Below are positions 21,628 through 64,000 of a DNA stretch of 64,000 nucleotides, piece after piece. The DNA lies in contig OY482848.1 of assembly GCA_960531495.1 (NCBI GenBank), positions 12,566,065-12,630,064 on the forward strand. The letters are read 5' to 3'. The position numbers were made by a program, and so were the translations under genes. Each line of letters starts with the position of its first letter. The first letter of the stretch is position 1. Origin of the DNA: Zeus faber (Eukaryota; Chordata; Actinopteri; Zeiformes; Zeidae). A model generated the notes under the pieces. It made no database searches, was not told the origin of the DNA, and saw only the letters and a program-made list of their open reading frames with translations.

Positions 21628-23172
21628 AACCTCTGCACCCATCCCAGAGGTACGTGTTCTCTCTTTTTTTTTTTTTTTTTTTTTTTTCTCTCCTCGGGAT
21701 ACACTTGTAATAATACGTAGTACACATAGTAGTGCACCTATTGCAGAAGAACATTTATTGCGTTGAAGACTGGAACTTAAAAACTTGCGTAGACTGTTAA
21801 TTTGCCACAGCCCAACACTCTCAATTCACATGATGTTTCTTGCGACATTTCTAACATTGGTTTAAAATTCCCCTCAAATTTGGATGGAAACATGATTGTG
21901 GAATCTAACAATTGTATATCTTTTCTTTTATAAGAATAACCTTTATTTGTATGGCGCCTTTCATACGCAACATGCAACTCAAAGTGCTTTACATAAATAA
22001 ATAGAAAATGCCGACAAATAGTAATGAAACGAAAACAATGATATACGTTTTAAACAGGGTAAGAAAAAGGTTATTAAGGTAGATGTACAAAATTGCATTA
22101 AAATAAAATAAAATCAAACAATCAAAACGCGTTTAATAAAAAGTAAATATACAAATGTTCAGCTTTGGCGTCATCATTTAAGAACATGAAGGATCACGAT
22201 GGTTTCCTCAGCAAATTATTTCCCCGTTACAATGGACTCGTGGATTTTACTGTCACGGCAGCGATCTGGTTAAATACAGCGGTGGCTCCAGCTCAGGCAC
22301 TGCAACTCTCGAGATCGAAAGCGCGACTATTTGCCGTAGGATTTTCAAAGTTGTTGTCTTCTCCACCCTGAACGTCGCCCACCCCGTCTCTCCGTTCCTT
22401 CCCGCAGGTGAGCCAGAAGGAGGAGGGTGAATGGGAAACTCATCCATCTGTGTATTGCACTGCCCTGATCGGGGGGGAGGGGGGGGAGGGGGAGGGGAGG
22501 GGTGCTGTTGGCCGCTCCCCCTGACGGACGGCCCCCCACGCCCTATGTGTTTGTCCATGGAGGGAGGGTGGGCGGGCGGGCGGGCGGGAGGGAGGGAGGG
22601 AGGGACAGGGGGACACCTCTAGATGAACTAGGCAGGGACCCGACACAGAAAAAACAAACAAACAAACTAACTAACAGGTAGGGACAGCTAGCGAGAGGGA
22701 CAGAGAACAAGAGAGGAGGAGATCGACGAAAGACGAGAGCGACGGTCGGTCCGTAAACTAAAGGGATAGCTAAGCGAGGCAGGGACAGAAAGCTATAGAG
22801 AGGTCGAGGGACAGCGAGGGAGGGATGAACAAGTAACAGGACAGGGAAAGAGAGATCCAGGAAGGTCAGTAACCTTTGTTGTGAGATGGGGACTGTTGAT
22901 TTTTTTAATGGGACTATAAAACTAGAGAAACACACACATGCAGTACCCGGAGCCGACTCCGGGTGGCGATGTTATTTAGACTATTTTAGACCTACTTAGG
23001 CGTAGTTAGGGACAGGAAGATAGGTGTCTAAACCGTGTTCACTTCTGGGTGATAGCTTTCTTTTCCGGGGAGGGGGGGGATAGGATTCAATATGAAATAA
23101 CTTCACCTGTAATCACCCAGTTCTAGCTAACTGTAAAGTCATCCTGCTATCTGCATCCGTGTTTCCCGCCGT

Positions 23173-23205
<33 letters not shown>

Positions 23206-23620
23206 TATAATATACAAGTGCTGCTTCACAGAATTGTCCATCTATCCCACATAGCCCCCGGTCACACCTTCTGCCGGATCCACACAGAGCAGTCACTGCT
23301 CCTCTCGGCTTCACATAACTCATTCCTCTAGAAAAGGGAGGATTAGGGCTACACATTTGTTTTCTCACCTGGAGGGAAGGAATCTATATATATATATATA
23401 TATACCGCTTCAAAATCACGTCCTTCGTTGTTTTCTTGAGGTTTCATGTGTAAATGTGCGTGCATGTGCAGTTTTTTTTTTTTTTTGTTTGTTTTTTGTA
23501 TATCTTTACTTTGACATTCTGTGTTAACAGTGTGTGAAATGTGTATTGTTTTGATATGGTACAGAGCTCAAACTTGACTCCCACCTCTACGTCCTTTGCA
23601 CCTGTTAACTGTGACCAAGA

Positions 23621-23656
<36 letters not shown>

Positions 23657-25113
23657 GTGTGCGCGCACGTGTGTGTGTTTGTGTGTCTACATTTGTATCG
23701 ATATCCATCGGATGCCATATTGATATCTTAAGTGAACAGTGATTGGCAATGTCATTGTGGTCTTTCTAACGTTTTAAAAATGGTCCATAAATTTTTTTTC
23801 TTTGCTGCTACTGATGATTTTTGTTTCCATACTGAACTTAAATTCGCACAATTAACGCAAAAAAAAAAAGAATATTTGAATTGATGCTATTTTCAGTGAC
23901 TGTTAAGTTGTTTTGCACTTTTTTTATTTTTTGTATGGACTTTTTTTTTAACCTCACCCATAAAAAATGTCTTGACCCTAATGTCTAGTGTTTGTCATAT
24001 TGTGTTGCACTGTGAAATTAAGTGTCTTTGACTGGCAGAAATATCTGAATACTAAATGGCAAATAAAAACAACTTTGTGAAACTGCGACTAATCCGCACT
24101 TTTACAATGACTAACCTTGCCATATTGCTGAAATGTGTGTGCGGGCGTCTGTTTCCCCCGTGGGAGAACTTGCATGTGTGTACGCCTGCATGAGGACATA
24201 ATGCCAATGAGCATGTATTTTGATAGTTAAGATTGTGCACAATCTAATACATCCACAGTGCGGGTGCAAATTAATTTGTGTTGGTGAAGGGCTGTAGGTG
24301 GCCCTCTCCTCTGTGTGCATGCTCCGTGTCTGTTTTCACACTGCGCCGCGTGCCTGTGTGTACCTGGGCGGGGTGGGTGGGTCTATATCTCAATGTAAGA
24401 TGATTGCCCTTTACACACCAACACAGCACCTCAACTGCGACAGAGAAAAAGCACAAAATACCGAGAGAAGCGCTAGAACACTGCCAAAGAGCAAAAGCAA
24501 GGAGAACCCAGACCTTGGAGTCACTAAACAGATGCTGCTTCCCCTGCGTGTCCACATCAGTAGGTTTATCACGACACCAGGCTGAAGCTCTGTACAAGCC
24601 TTTTGAGATTCACATGGGATCCATTTTTTATTTTTCTTCTCCTAGCAAGCCAGTCTGCAGGGATCTATATTTTGTATTCTTGACCTGCGTTGACACGTGT
24701 GCTTGCGGTGTTTTAACGGTTAGGAGACATTTCGAGACGAGCAAATGTTGAACACCAATTTGACCGAGAGTGTGACCATCAAGATGATAGTTGTTATTTG
24801 AGCAAATGGAGATTTAGACAATCCACGATCCCAAACTAGTTCTGGGTTTTCTTTATTCACTCCACGCAAAGAGAGATCTTGGGAGTTTGCTGATTTTGGG
24901 TGTTTCTATTTGTGTTTTGAGTTTCCTAAAAAAATAAAGCTGTTAAGTTTTTGAAGCGAAGGGGTTTCAAAAAAAAAAAAAAAAAAGCAAGGCGTAGGGA
25001 ATACATTTTCGTTTCTAAGATAAAGCGCATGATCTCATCGTTGCATTTTGGCAAAAATGACTTTGATACTCTGTGGGCTACTCTCGCCAGTGCGAATGCT
25101 GAATGGAAATAAA
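21628..25113 (+). other. tnpo2 3' UTR, probably with one intron
   Basis: After the stop, CAGAG|gtacgt at 21649-21650 and ttcccgcag at 22399-22407 suggest a 3' UTR intron of about 760 bp. The stop would lie only 22 bases before the junction, below the distance that normally triggers nonsense-mediated decay. The following 2.7 kb is purine-rich (22560-22860), then AT-rich, and holds AATAAA signals at 24062-24067, 24933-24938 and 25108-25113. Long 3' UTRs are known for TNPO2. The true end is not determined. Confidence 0.5.
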
Positions 25114-25848
25114 GTTATTTGAGTATATTAAACAATCTCTATTTTTGAATGTCTTCATGTGCAATGTTGCTGCTGTTCTATAGGTGGGTACTGCGATTCC
25201 ACATCCCACAGGTCTAAAGGAGGACAACCGCTTCTTGAACACACCCAGTTGATAGAAATTGGACAGTTTTTTTTTTTAACTTATTTGATTTATTTTGCCT
25301 CTTTTTCCTCAACTGCAGCGCTGTGTTTACTACAAATTGCTTCCCTTTAGGACACGCAATTGTGTTTTGAACTGGCAGGGAAATAGCAGCTTCTAATGGA
25401 GCGAAAGGTCCAGGTCCCTGTGGGCAAGGTTTGGCCAGCATTCAAAAAGAATGAACACAGCAAGTCCTGTTTTTCCTCTCACTTTTACTCACTGATCTGA
25501 TGATTAATTCTATGTTTTTTGTAACTGTGCAAATAAGAAGCTGTGCCTCGTAAACAAGGAACAATAGCGATGGAACATCATATCCCTTAACAATGAATAC
25601 GTTCCTGTGCGGTACTGAAACGTTTCATACATACAGCACCAATACAACCACGGATTAAATCAACTTCTCGTCATATTTCATATTGTTTCCCTCTCAAATT
25701 GCCTTTTGCATTTGCATCTCAAAGTGTAAAAGAAGGACATGGCAACTTAAAGCTCGAAAGCAGAAACCACGGATCTGAGGAGGGAAAGAGGGACAATCGG
25801 AATGTATATGCTGTCGATCATGACCATCCATTTAAGGAGAAAAAATAA

Positions 25849-25892
<44 letters not shown>

Positions 25893-26381
25893 TAGATATT
25901 GATATGTTCTCTGACGAGGCACCGACTCAGTCAGAATATGATGCTATAATACTATTCTTATTACACAATGTAGGTGAGGATTAATGACATGATCTCATGA
26001 GAGATCAAACTACAGGAGCAATTTAATAAATATATATATATATTTTTTTTTTACAGAATATAAGGAAGAATTCATAATATGTCCCTTTGACCTCAGCGTT
26101 AGCAGTATCATATCCATTTCCAGTACACAGGGTAAGAACACAGTATCTAAAGCCGTTCATCTGCACCAGCTGCACAAGCAGGGGCGTGTATTATTTGAAA
26201 AGTGTTTTCTTCAGGTTTTTTCATCTGGTATCGTCGCTGGTCGAAATGAAAGGCGACGTTCGAACCAAAAGCCAGCGCACGTGGGTACAGACATTGACGA
26301 ACGCCTCCCGCGCCCACTTCATGTGTTTTCCCGTCCCCTCGCGTGCTCTCTCAGCGTCTTGTTTCCGTCTCCCCAGGTCCG
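25114..26381. other. tnpo2-nherf2 convergent gap
   Basis: The two genes end towards each other here, so most of this is probably 3' UTR sequence. An (AT)n run lies at about 25852-25888. No gene was recognised. It is also the join between two human synteny blocks. Confidence 0.5.
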
Positions 26382-35235
<8,854 letters not shown>

Positions 35236-35690
35236 TCCAAGGTGTCAACGGAGACGAGTTGTTGTTTTTTTTTCTTAACGAATAAATTCGATTTTTTTGT
35301 TTTTTGTTTCGCTTGTTTGTTTTGTCTTAAAAACGGTTTAACCACCGGTGGACGCGCACCCTCGTAACAGACGGGTCATCATTGTTCCTGACAGAAGGAA
35401 ATACGAAAATTGTTTTAGTATAAAGAAATTAACTCAAAGTCAATTGTTCCAGTCGAACCGAGGCGCGGCCCTTCCATCCCCAAATGATGGGATGGAGAGC
35501 GTGATGAGGAGCGCGACTGGTTCTACGCGCGACGTGGAAACGCGCGGAGCTATTTCTGGTCCCGTCGGAGGCGTAATCCACGGGATCAGAGATTGGGAAA
35601 CTGTCCCGCACCTGATTCCACCCGTCACGCTGGGGCGGGGCGCGTCCCCCCTGTCACCGCGCACGCCGCAGAAATAGAGCGGAGATTCCC
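35236..35690 (-). promoter_or_regulatory. Candidate nherf2 promoter and 5' UTR
   Basis: Directly upstream of the nherf2 ATG. The part at 35440-35670 is CpG-rich (e.g. GCGCGACGTGGAAACGCGCG near 35525). No TATA box is evident, as usual for CpG promoters. Confidence 0.45.
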
Positions 35691-35995
35691 AAACCTTTTA
35701 TTATGGCAAGACCCCCTGCCAGGCTCGACCAGGGATCAGGACGCCCCCTCGAAAAACAATATAAAAAATATAAATGATTATTATTATTATTATTATTATA
35801 AACACGTTATTATTATTGTTATTGATAATAATTATAATAGTAATAATAATAATAATAACAACAACTTATTAACTTATGTTGCAAAATAAATACTTTCAAA
35901 CCCATAACAGATAAAAACGAACAACAACAAAAATGACTTTACCGGAGACGTTCACGGGCCCCTAGGTTGCCCCAGTTTGGGAACGCCAGGATAAG
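35691..35995. mobile_element. hAT-like MITE with ATT-repeat interior
   Basis: The left end has TTCCCAAACC and the right end has GTTTGGGAACG, an inverted pair typical of Charlie-like hAT elements. The interior is a degenerate (ATT)n/(AAT)n stretch. The exact ends were not fixed. Confidence 0.5.
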
Positions 35996-37481
35996 ACCTA
36001 CCCGAATAATAATTATCATGCCGAATGTAATTAAATTGGAACAAAGCTGATGAAATGATGGCATTTGAATGTCACCCGGATCTAAGAGGTAGAGATGATT
36101 GTCGTCCCGTCCTCGCCGGTTTACCTTGGCCCCAGATGGAGGTGGACTTTCCAGTTTGGAACTTGAAAGTGGATATCTTGCTCAGCTCGACCTTTGTCCC
36201 GAGGGAACAATTTATCCGTTAAGATCTCTGATGTCTGTTTTCCTCCACTAGTTATTAAAGTTTGGACATGTAGGAAAAACATCCACGACTATGAATCAAA
36301 ATTGATATTACATGATGCCCTGTACAAAATTGAGCCTGCAAAATGTAGGATATGATGCTTACTGCTTTATTTAATATTTATCAAGGGTGTGTGTTCAATG
36401 TATTTATATTAGGGAAAATGAGACACGCACTTGGTAAATGAAACATCCCCAAAGTAAATAGGTGTCATTTGTAATGGTAAAAGTAGTGGTACATATGTGA
36501 AAATCATCTACCAAAATATAAGCTCAGGGCATTAGCTGGTTCTCAGACTAAATCTGTAATAATCATATTGCATCATTGGAACTGTATTTGGGTTGGTTGT
36601 TGCAGTTGTTTATGTATAACTTATAATTAACATAATTAATAGTATTCATAGTAGTGTTTGATGCTATGTACAGCTACTTCAATTTAAATTCTACACATTT
36701 TATTCACACTCGACATAAAATTAACATTTTCTGCATGTTATGGCTACTTGAATTTCTCATGAATGAATCTCCATAGACAGCACAATAAGAAAGTGCGTCA
36801 GAAAACATACGCTTTATTTGTGTGCAAAAATATAGAATTTGTTGGAAATACAGAACAGTAAAAATCCAAAATCTGCAGAGGTATCTCTAAACTAAATCTA
36901 TTAGTGTCATTTTCCTTTGTTGAAATTAAGCATGAATCTACCATAACAGGACTTTATTTTGTACTGCCTGTTGTTGATCAAAAACTGATTCTATCATTTA
37001 ATCCAACCTTCAACTGGTATGGGATTTAAAATTGCGTTTTGCAAAGACACAATGGAATTATTTTATCACTGGAAGGTGCACAGAGAATATAGTCCAAGCA
37101 AGAAATACAATTTTAGTATCTTATTTATATGAAATGTATATACATTAAAAAAGTTTTTCCAATGCTAGACTGTTGTGACATTATAGGCAAATTTAGGTTT
37201 ACTACGGTTCACATTTAACAGTTCTGATGAAGGTTGGAGTAATGTAAAAATCAGATTTTCATCAGAATTCATGGGTAAATACAAAATCAACATTAAAACA
37301 GTGTACGGTGCATTAGACTGCTGATAAGTCAGTGGATGTGTTTAAATATGTGTCTTATAGCAGGTGGCATCTCAGGCAAATCCTTGTATCAGAGCACACC
37401 GCTGCTTCACTATTTCCTTATTTGAGCTCTGGTGGAAATGTATGTGCACCACCTCTCCTCTTCCCCTCTTTTACAAAGGTT
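35996..37481 (-). other. Intergenic region and nthl1 3' UTR
   Basis: AT-rich. The right part is probably the nthl1 3' UTR: on the minus strand an AATAAA (plus TTTATT, 36813-36818) lies about 660 bp past the nthl1 stop. No other gene was seen. Confidence 0.45.
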
Positions 37482-40226
37482 TCAGTCAGGGTCAGGCTTC
37501 ACTTTGTGGGCGGTGGAATGCAGCGACCCAGCTTTTGGTTTCTTCGCTGGAGATGTTTTGAAGGCAGCGGGGCAGCAGTGCTGGTTGAGACACATGGAGC
37601 AGAGAGGGCTTACTGGCAGACACACCTGCTGGCCAAACCCCACCAGAAGCCAGTTGATCTCGCGCCACAGCTCCCTGTGTGTGGTGGAGACAGGATGGAG
37701 TCAAAAAAAAAAAAGGCTCACGTGGATTTTTTTTTTTTAATTAAAAGCCACTGTAACTATAGGAAAATGTAATGAAAATGAATGTCCATGCAGTTTCCCT
37801 TATCGATACAAAGATTTTAATTGAATCCCATTAAAACATAGAATTAAAAAATAACTCTCTACTATTTTACAAAACATGAATGACACGGTAAAAATAAATC
37901 CTGTATGTCTCCAACCCGGCCCATAAAAAGCACTCTACTTACCCTCTTGGTACAAAATAAGAATAGGTTACATGGACAAAGTTGCATACAAACTGTTGCA
38001 TAACAAATTTGGCTACGTCAATGTGGTTAATCACTATTTATACTGTCAGTTAGCTACTCTTCTGCCATAGCTCTAGTGTTGGCTAACTGGTTCTCGGGGA
38101 GGAGTAGCAGAAGTGTTTAAAGTCACCTGGGTAACCATTCCTCCAGGGCCTTGCGAGTCTCTTCCGGGTTCTTGGTTGCCTTCTCCAGCCAGCCCAGCCG
38201 ATTGGCAATACGATGGACGTGTGTGTCCACGCCTGTGTGTACACATCGCACATCATTCACAATTTTTGAATAATTGGCAAATATATACTTTTATTAGAGT
38301 TGACATTTATGAGTCTGCCATTTCAATATCAATACATTCACACAAATCTGCTGTCGGTCTATGAACAATCTATCTTTCTAGGATTCTAGGGCCAAAAGCA
38401 ACAGCAGAGAAGGCATTTGCCTGAACCAAAGTTGTGTATATCAGAATATTTGTGTTCTTGCGTATGCTTTTGTTAATTAGTCTCCCTACCTATGCCAGTA
38501 ACCTGGTCCCAGGCAATGGCCATGGCTAGGTGGGCCATCTTAGGTCCGACCCCTGGCAGACGGACCAGCCCCTCCACACTGTCTGGAATGTCGCCGCCAA
38601 ACTCCTGCTGTAGCATCACCGACGTCTGCTTCAAGTACTTCACCTTGGTCTGGGCTCCGTGATGGTGCGGGCGGGAGACAGAAAGGGCAAGAACCACATA
38701 AACTAGGAAGTGACAACGCCGGTAGTGAGGTGGATGGCAGAAAAGCGGGGGTTGACGTTTTGGGTCGTAATCGGGATGAGATTGGGGATGGGGCGAGACC
38801 TATCCGTTACCCTCCAGAAGCCGACAGGATAGATGAGCCTTCCCAGTGTTTCGTCGTCGGTGCGTATCACGTCTCCCACGGTGCAGCCGTGGGCTCGGAG
38901 CTTCTGCATGGCCGCCGCCGTCACCTGATCCTTGGTCTGACTGGACAGCATCAGCGACACCAGCACCTGAAAACGTCTCACCTGGAACACACGCCCGGCA
39001 GGAGGTGGGAAAGAGCGCAGAGACGGGCAGACAAGACCTTATCTCTTGGACCGTAGGTGAGACAGCTGTCGCGAAGTCTCACACTCACGTGTGCAGGGGA
39101 CTCGGGGTCTTGGCATTTGTCCGCTCCCATTTTATCTACCGGCGCATCGCGGCTTTTCCTCATCTCACGGATGTGGGCCAATTGTCTCCTCCAATCGGGA
39201 GGCTCCCAACGCTCAGTCTTCAGGGGCGGAGCTTCATCGTTCTCGTACTCCACCTTTAACTGCCTCCTTCTGCGACCGGTGGAGGCCGGGGGAAGGGTGT
39301 CAGTCTCCGGTTTGGCTCGGACAACGGTCTGAGGATGGGGTGGAGGACAATCACCTGCAATAAAAAAAAAGTGGACGAGATGTTCAATGCAAATTGATCA
39401 CAGGACATGATGAGGCGATATCCGACTTAGCAATCAGATATCGCAATATCTTTTGACAAATACCTCAACTTGACGATATCTTGGGGATGTCTATTGGTGC
39501 TTACAGAAGAGATTTCCACACAATAAATATTTATGGCACAATCATTAGCAATGTGTATATTCCAGAATTAATAATGTGTTATAATATTATATCTGTTATT
39601 TTGACCGGGCAGGAAAGGGGCTTGGGTTCAGAAATAGATACTTTACTGCATCGCAACCTCAGAGACCATGAAAACACATTTGAACATATCGCGATATTAC
39701 AATATCCAAAACCCGATATTTAGGCTCGTATCGATGTCGATATATCGCCCGGCATCGAAAGAGTAATATCCAGGCGAATTAACAATTATTACTATTTCCA
39801 TCCATGTTTATTTTTGATTTGCACACATTCCTCCAAGACCCAAACACACGCTTTCCCACAGCGTCATTGAGGTTCGATACCGGTTCGGTCCACATCCAAC
39901 ATAAGTAGTCACGTCAACTTTGACGCAACTCGGGGGGTCGCCGTTTTATTAAAGGATAGGGTTGGGAGCGGGAGCGCTGTCTCCCGGCCCTTTAACGCCG
40001 AACAAGCGGGAAACACCGTGAGATTACCCGGGAGCAGTGGAGCAGCGGAGGGTTCGGGTTGGGACACAGCAGCCTCCTCCTCCTCCGCTTTCACCGCGAC
40101 CGGAGGGCGGCCGTCCACGTTACTCGGCTTCTGGTTGCCTTTGGACTGGAAAGCAGACAGAGGTGTGCGTCGACCGCCACTCCGAGTCACAACAGACCCC
40201 CCGTAGACAAAATAAGGAGAGGCCAT
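37482..40226 (-). CDS. nthl1: Endonuclease III-like DNA glycosylase/AP lyase NTHL1
   Basis: Removes oxidised pyrimidines (e.g. thymine glycol) in base excision repair, in nucleus and mitochondria. Six exons in transcript order: 40226-40028, 39354-39089, 38981-38811, 38649-38490, 38232-38127, 37674-37482. They give 364 residues in consistent phase. The core is [18 protein letters not shown], then the helix-hairpin-helix [10 protein letters not shown] with the catalytic Lys at 249, then VDTHVHR with Asp268. The Lys-Asp spacing of 19 equals that of the human enzyme. The 4Fe-4S ligands are Cys319, 326, 329 and 335 (C-x6-C-x2-C-x5-C), with an extra Cys at 334. The N-terminus is variable and may be a targeting sequence. 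I chose the ATG at 40226; an in-frame ATG nine codons upstream is possible. The tail of about 29 residues after the cluster is longer than in mammals and basic. Confidence 0.95.
39415..39765. mobile_element. Probable MITE in nthl1 intron 1
   Basis: AT-rich block flanked by inverted ATATCG-rich sequences (GATATCGCAATATC near 39437; ATATCGCGATATTAC near 39688; TCGATGTCGATATATCG near 39730). It resembles common fish interspersed repeats. The ends are uncertain. Confidence 0.4.
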
Positions 40227-41634
40227 ATGTTTATATATACATACATACATCAATAAACATATACAACGGGATTACTGCAGACAACCTCTGCGCCAGACGA
40301 CGAAAAACACTTGACGACAACGTACGTTTTGTATTCGGTCATTTCCTGTTGACGAATCGGAAGCGCGTGAGAGTGGCCATGTACGGGGCGCAATGCGAAA
40401 CTGACTTCACCGGCGGCAACGCTCACGAATCGTTCGAATCGTGCGTTTCGCGTCAGTTAATCCACCACAAAACGGCTGCGGCGAAACAAGTTAAGAGTTT
40501 AATCGCCGTTTGTCTTCAGCCCCAAAGCACGGGTCGTCATGTTGCGGGACCGCGTTTCCTAATAAAACAGCTCTGTGAAAGTAGTATATAATTTGATTCA
40601 GAGATGTAGTTTTTATTGTTGATTCTTAACGTCGTCTATATCGCCAACTTTTGCTTTTGGATTTATTGTATATTGCTATTTTTATCCATTAAAAACACAA
40701 CATTTTTTTTTAGGTTTAGTGCATGCTGCCTTTTTTTTCATCGCGTTATTGTTATTGCCTACTTGTTTTGACGTTAGCGATATAAATATCTACGGGACTA
40801 CATTTCCCATCAAGCACCGCACCAACGTGTTATTGTAGGAAGTGTCCAGTCAGTGCGCTACATGTCATCCGGTTGGAGAGCGGAGGGCTGCGCTCGGACG
40901 AGCCTCCAGCGGTAAAATACGTTGGAAATAATGCGAAAACAAAGAAGCATACCGCCCTGCACCTCGCATGTGACCGCTGTTGTCGACCCGCGTTATTTCG
41001 CAAAGAAACGAGCGTGCTCCGGTAAGACGAGAGAGAGGGTGGTGTTGGATTTGAGCCGTTCACTGGCGGTGGAATGCTAACTGGGCTCACAGCGGTTACT
41101 GGTGTTGTAGCCCGATCCACAACCAGTCTGTGATTATGTTGTTGTTGCCGTTGTTGTTTGAACGTGACACGCTTTACTTCTACAAACGATGGCCAAAGCA
41201 AGTGTATTAAGATAATAGTCCCCTGGCTGTTGTCGACTCAATGTCTTTCTTAAGCATTAACATTTGAATTAACATAGTGATAACAGTGTCTTTGTTGATG
41301 TCGTGTTACATAATTATTTAGCATTAACATTCCAATTTACATAGTGATAAGAGTGTCTTTGTTGATGTCGTGTTACATCATTGTTACAGATACGAGTTCT
41401 GTTATAGAGAATTATCATTATACTAGTGCAAATGACTAGTGCTATTTGATTAAGTTAACTCACTCCTGAATTAACACATTTCGTTTTGTTGTTTTCAAGT
41501 CAAATATGGCATTGTGATCCATGCTGAAATGCTGCTGCATTTCTTTTTTTTCTTTTTTTTTTTACTGCATTTTCTCTGGACAGCCACGGAGTCCCAGCTC
41601 TAGCCCGTAGCCCGTCCCTCAACCCAGCCGGGAG
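40227..41634. promoter_or_regulatory. Head-to-head nthl1/tsc2 promoter and tsc2 5' UTR
   Basis: nthl1 and tsc2 diverge from this 1.4-kb interval, as in mammals. For tsc2, GCTCCG|gtaaga at 41021-41022 looks like a 5' UTR donor, and ctggacag before 41584 is the acceptor of the exon that contains the ATG at 41635. CpG-rich sequence lies at about 40300-40560 and 40850-41030. The exact start sites are not known. Confidence 0.6.
41253..41386. repeat. 67-bp tandem duplication in the tsc2 5' intron
   Basis: Two units begin AGCATTAACATT at 41253 and 41320. Both contain GTGTCTTTGTTGATGTCGTG. They differ at only a few positions. Confidence 0.85.
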
Positions 41635-63052
<21,418 letters not shown>

Positions 63053-64000
63053 GTACTGTTTAAAATGCCAACTCTTCCCTGTTAGCGAACTCCTGATGCA
63101 GTTAGCTTCCTGTCACTTGTACAACGCAGCACCTTTAACAAGTTACTCTCTTTGTACACATTTAGACAATATAACCGGGATTTCTAAAAGCCCCTCTGTT
63201 TGTGCAGTTCACTCATGCACAGTTTCTCACTTGCTATTCAGCCATTTCAATTAACAAATGAAATGATTGAGTTGAAAGTAGCAGTGTGTGAGCCCTCTTA
63301 GTTTTGTTGTGAACATTCTGTGATTATATCTAAATGTTATGAGTACCACAGATGAATGCAAAGTGTTTACAAATGGCAGAATGGGTTTCACTGCATCTCT
63401 GGTTTGCCCGTCAATGTTTGATTAACACGAAAGGGAGGCCTTCAAAACCACACCTGCAGGAGGGATGTTCTGAAAGCTCGATGAAGGTGAACTCACCTCA
63501 TCACAGCCAAAGATAGTTCATGTCCCCCCATTACACGCAAGTGTGTTCCTGAACCTACGCTCCCTGGTTGACCTTTAACCCTCCACCCTCTGTCAACAGA
63601 AAGGTCCAGACCTCTTCCAAGTTTAATGCTTCTGTTTCAATCGGTGCAGTCTGTTTAGACGGACGTAGTCAATCAACCAAACCAGTGCATGTGTTTTGTT
63701 GGACATAATATAGTGGTTAGTTGTCGCCTCTGGAAAACCCCCTGCGGAATTGATTAAACTTCCTGTTTTTTCTGTCTGGTCTGTGTTTGTAGGTTGGATC
63801 TAGATCCTGCTGTCGACGTCTACATGTACACTTATCTGTGCATGTCTATTTTCTCTGTCTGCAAATTGAGTTTTTCTTTTCTTTTTTTTTTCCCGATCAA
63901 TATTTATGCTTCTAATTGTATTTTATCTTTGCACACGTGATTGTTTTATTTGGTCCGCCGAGTTCTTCTTGTCTGGACTGGATGTGTGGGTAGAATTGCT
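63053..64000 (+). other. tsc2 intron 31 (continues off-window)
   Basis: Follows the exon 31 donor (GCAG|gtactg). I searched for the next tuberin exon (a continuation of SISWAD) and did not find it before the edge. The final 34 bases repeat the sequence at 19886-19919. Confidence 0.6.

Overview
The window is nuclear DNA from a ray-finned (teleost) fish. The genes are split by many short spliceosomal introns. Their products match vertebrate families closely. The non-coding sequence is full of (CA)n, (GT)n and (AG)n microsatellites and of typical fish transposons (Tc1-like, hAT, a tRNA-derived SINE, LINE remnants). No bacterial, viral or organellar genes were seen.

Six protein-coding genes can be read exon by exon. 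From left to right: the first coding exon of an RFX1-type transcription factor (minus strand, rest off the left edge); rln3, encoding prepro-relaxin-3 (plus, two exons, complete); tnpo2, encoding transportin-2 (plus, 22 coding exons, complete); nherf2/slc9a3r2, a scaffold with two PDZ domains (minus, six coding exons, complete); nthl1, the endonuclease III-like DNA glycosylase (minus, six exons, complete); and tsc2, tuberin (plus, 31 coding exons visible, cut by the right edge before its GAP domain). Exon boundaries were fixed by hand from splice dinucleotides, reading-frame phase and family conservation. Phase is consistent across every junction listed.

Two ancestral neighbourhoods meet here. 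rfx1, rln3 and tnpo2 correspond to genes on human 19p13, and nherf2-nthl1-tsc2 keeps the order and strands seen on human 16p13.3, including the head-to-head nthl1/tsc2 promoter. The junction is the tail-to-tail gap between tnpo2 and nherf2 (about 25.1-26.4 kb). The genes do not form a single pathway: they cover transcription and ciliary control (rfx1), neuropeptide signalling (rln3), nuclear import (tnpo2), membrane scaffolding (nherf2), base excision repair (nthl1) and mTORC1 restraint (tsc2).

The introns hold the odder material. tsc2 appears to use five GC-AG introns among 31 visible donors, against none in the other genes. A 27-bp minisatellite in nherf2 intron 3 is built from the catalytic motif of a LINE reverse transcriptase. 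tsc2 intron 4 holds nested transposons with an unexplained GC-rich block at the centre. A perfect RFX-binding X-box overlaps the rfx1 start codon. Several near-perfect palindromes and fold-back structures are also present. No clearly new multi-gene system was found.
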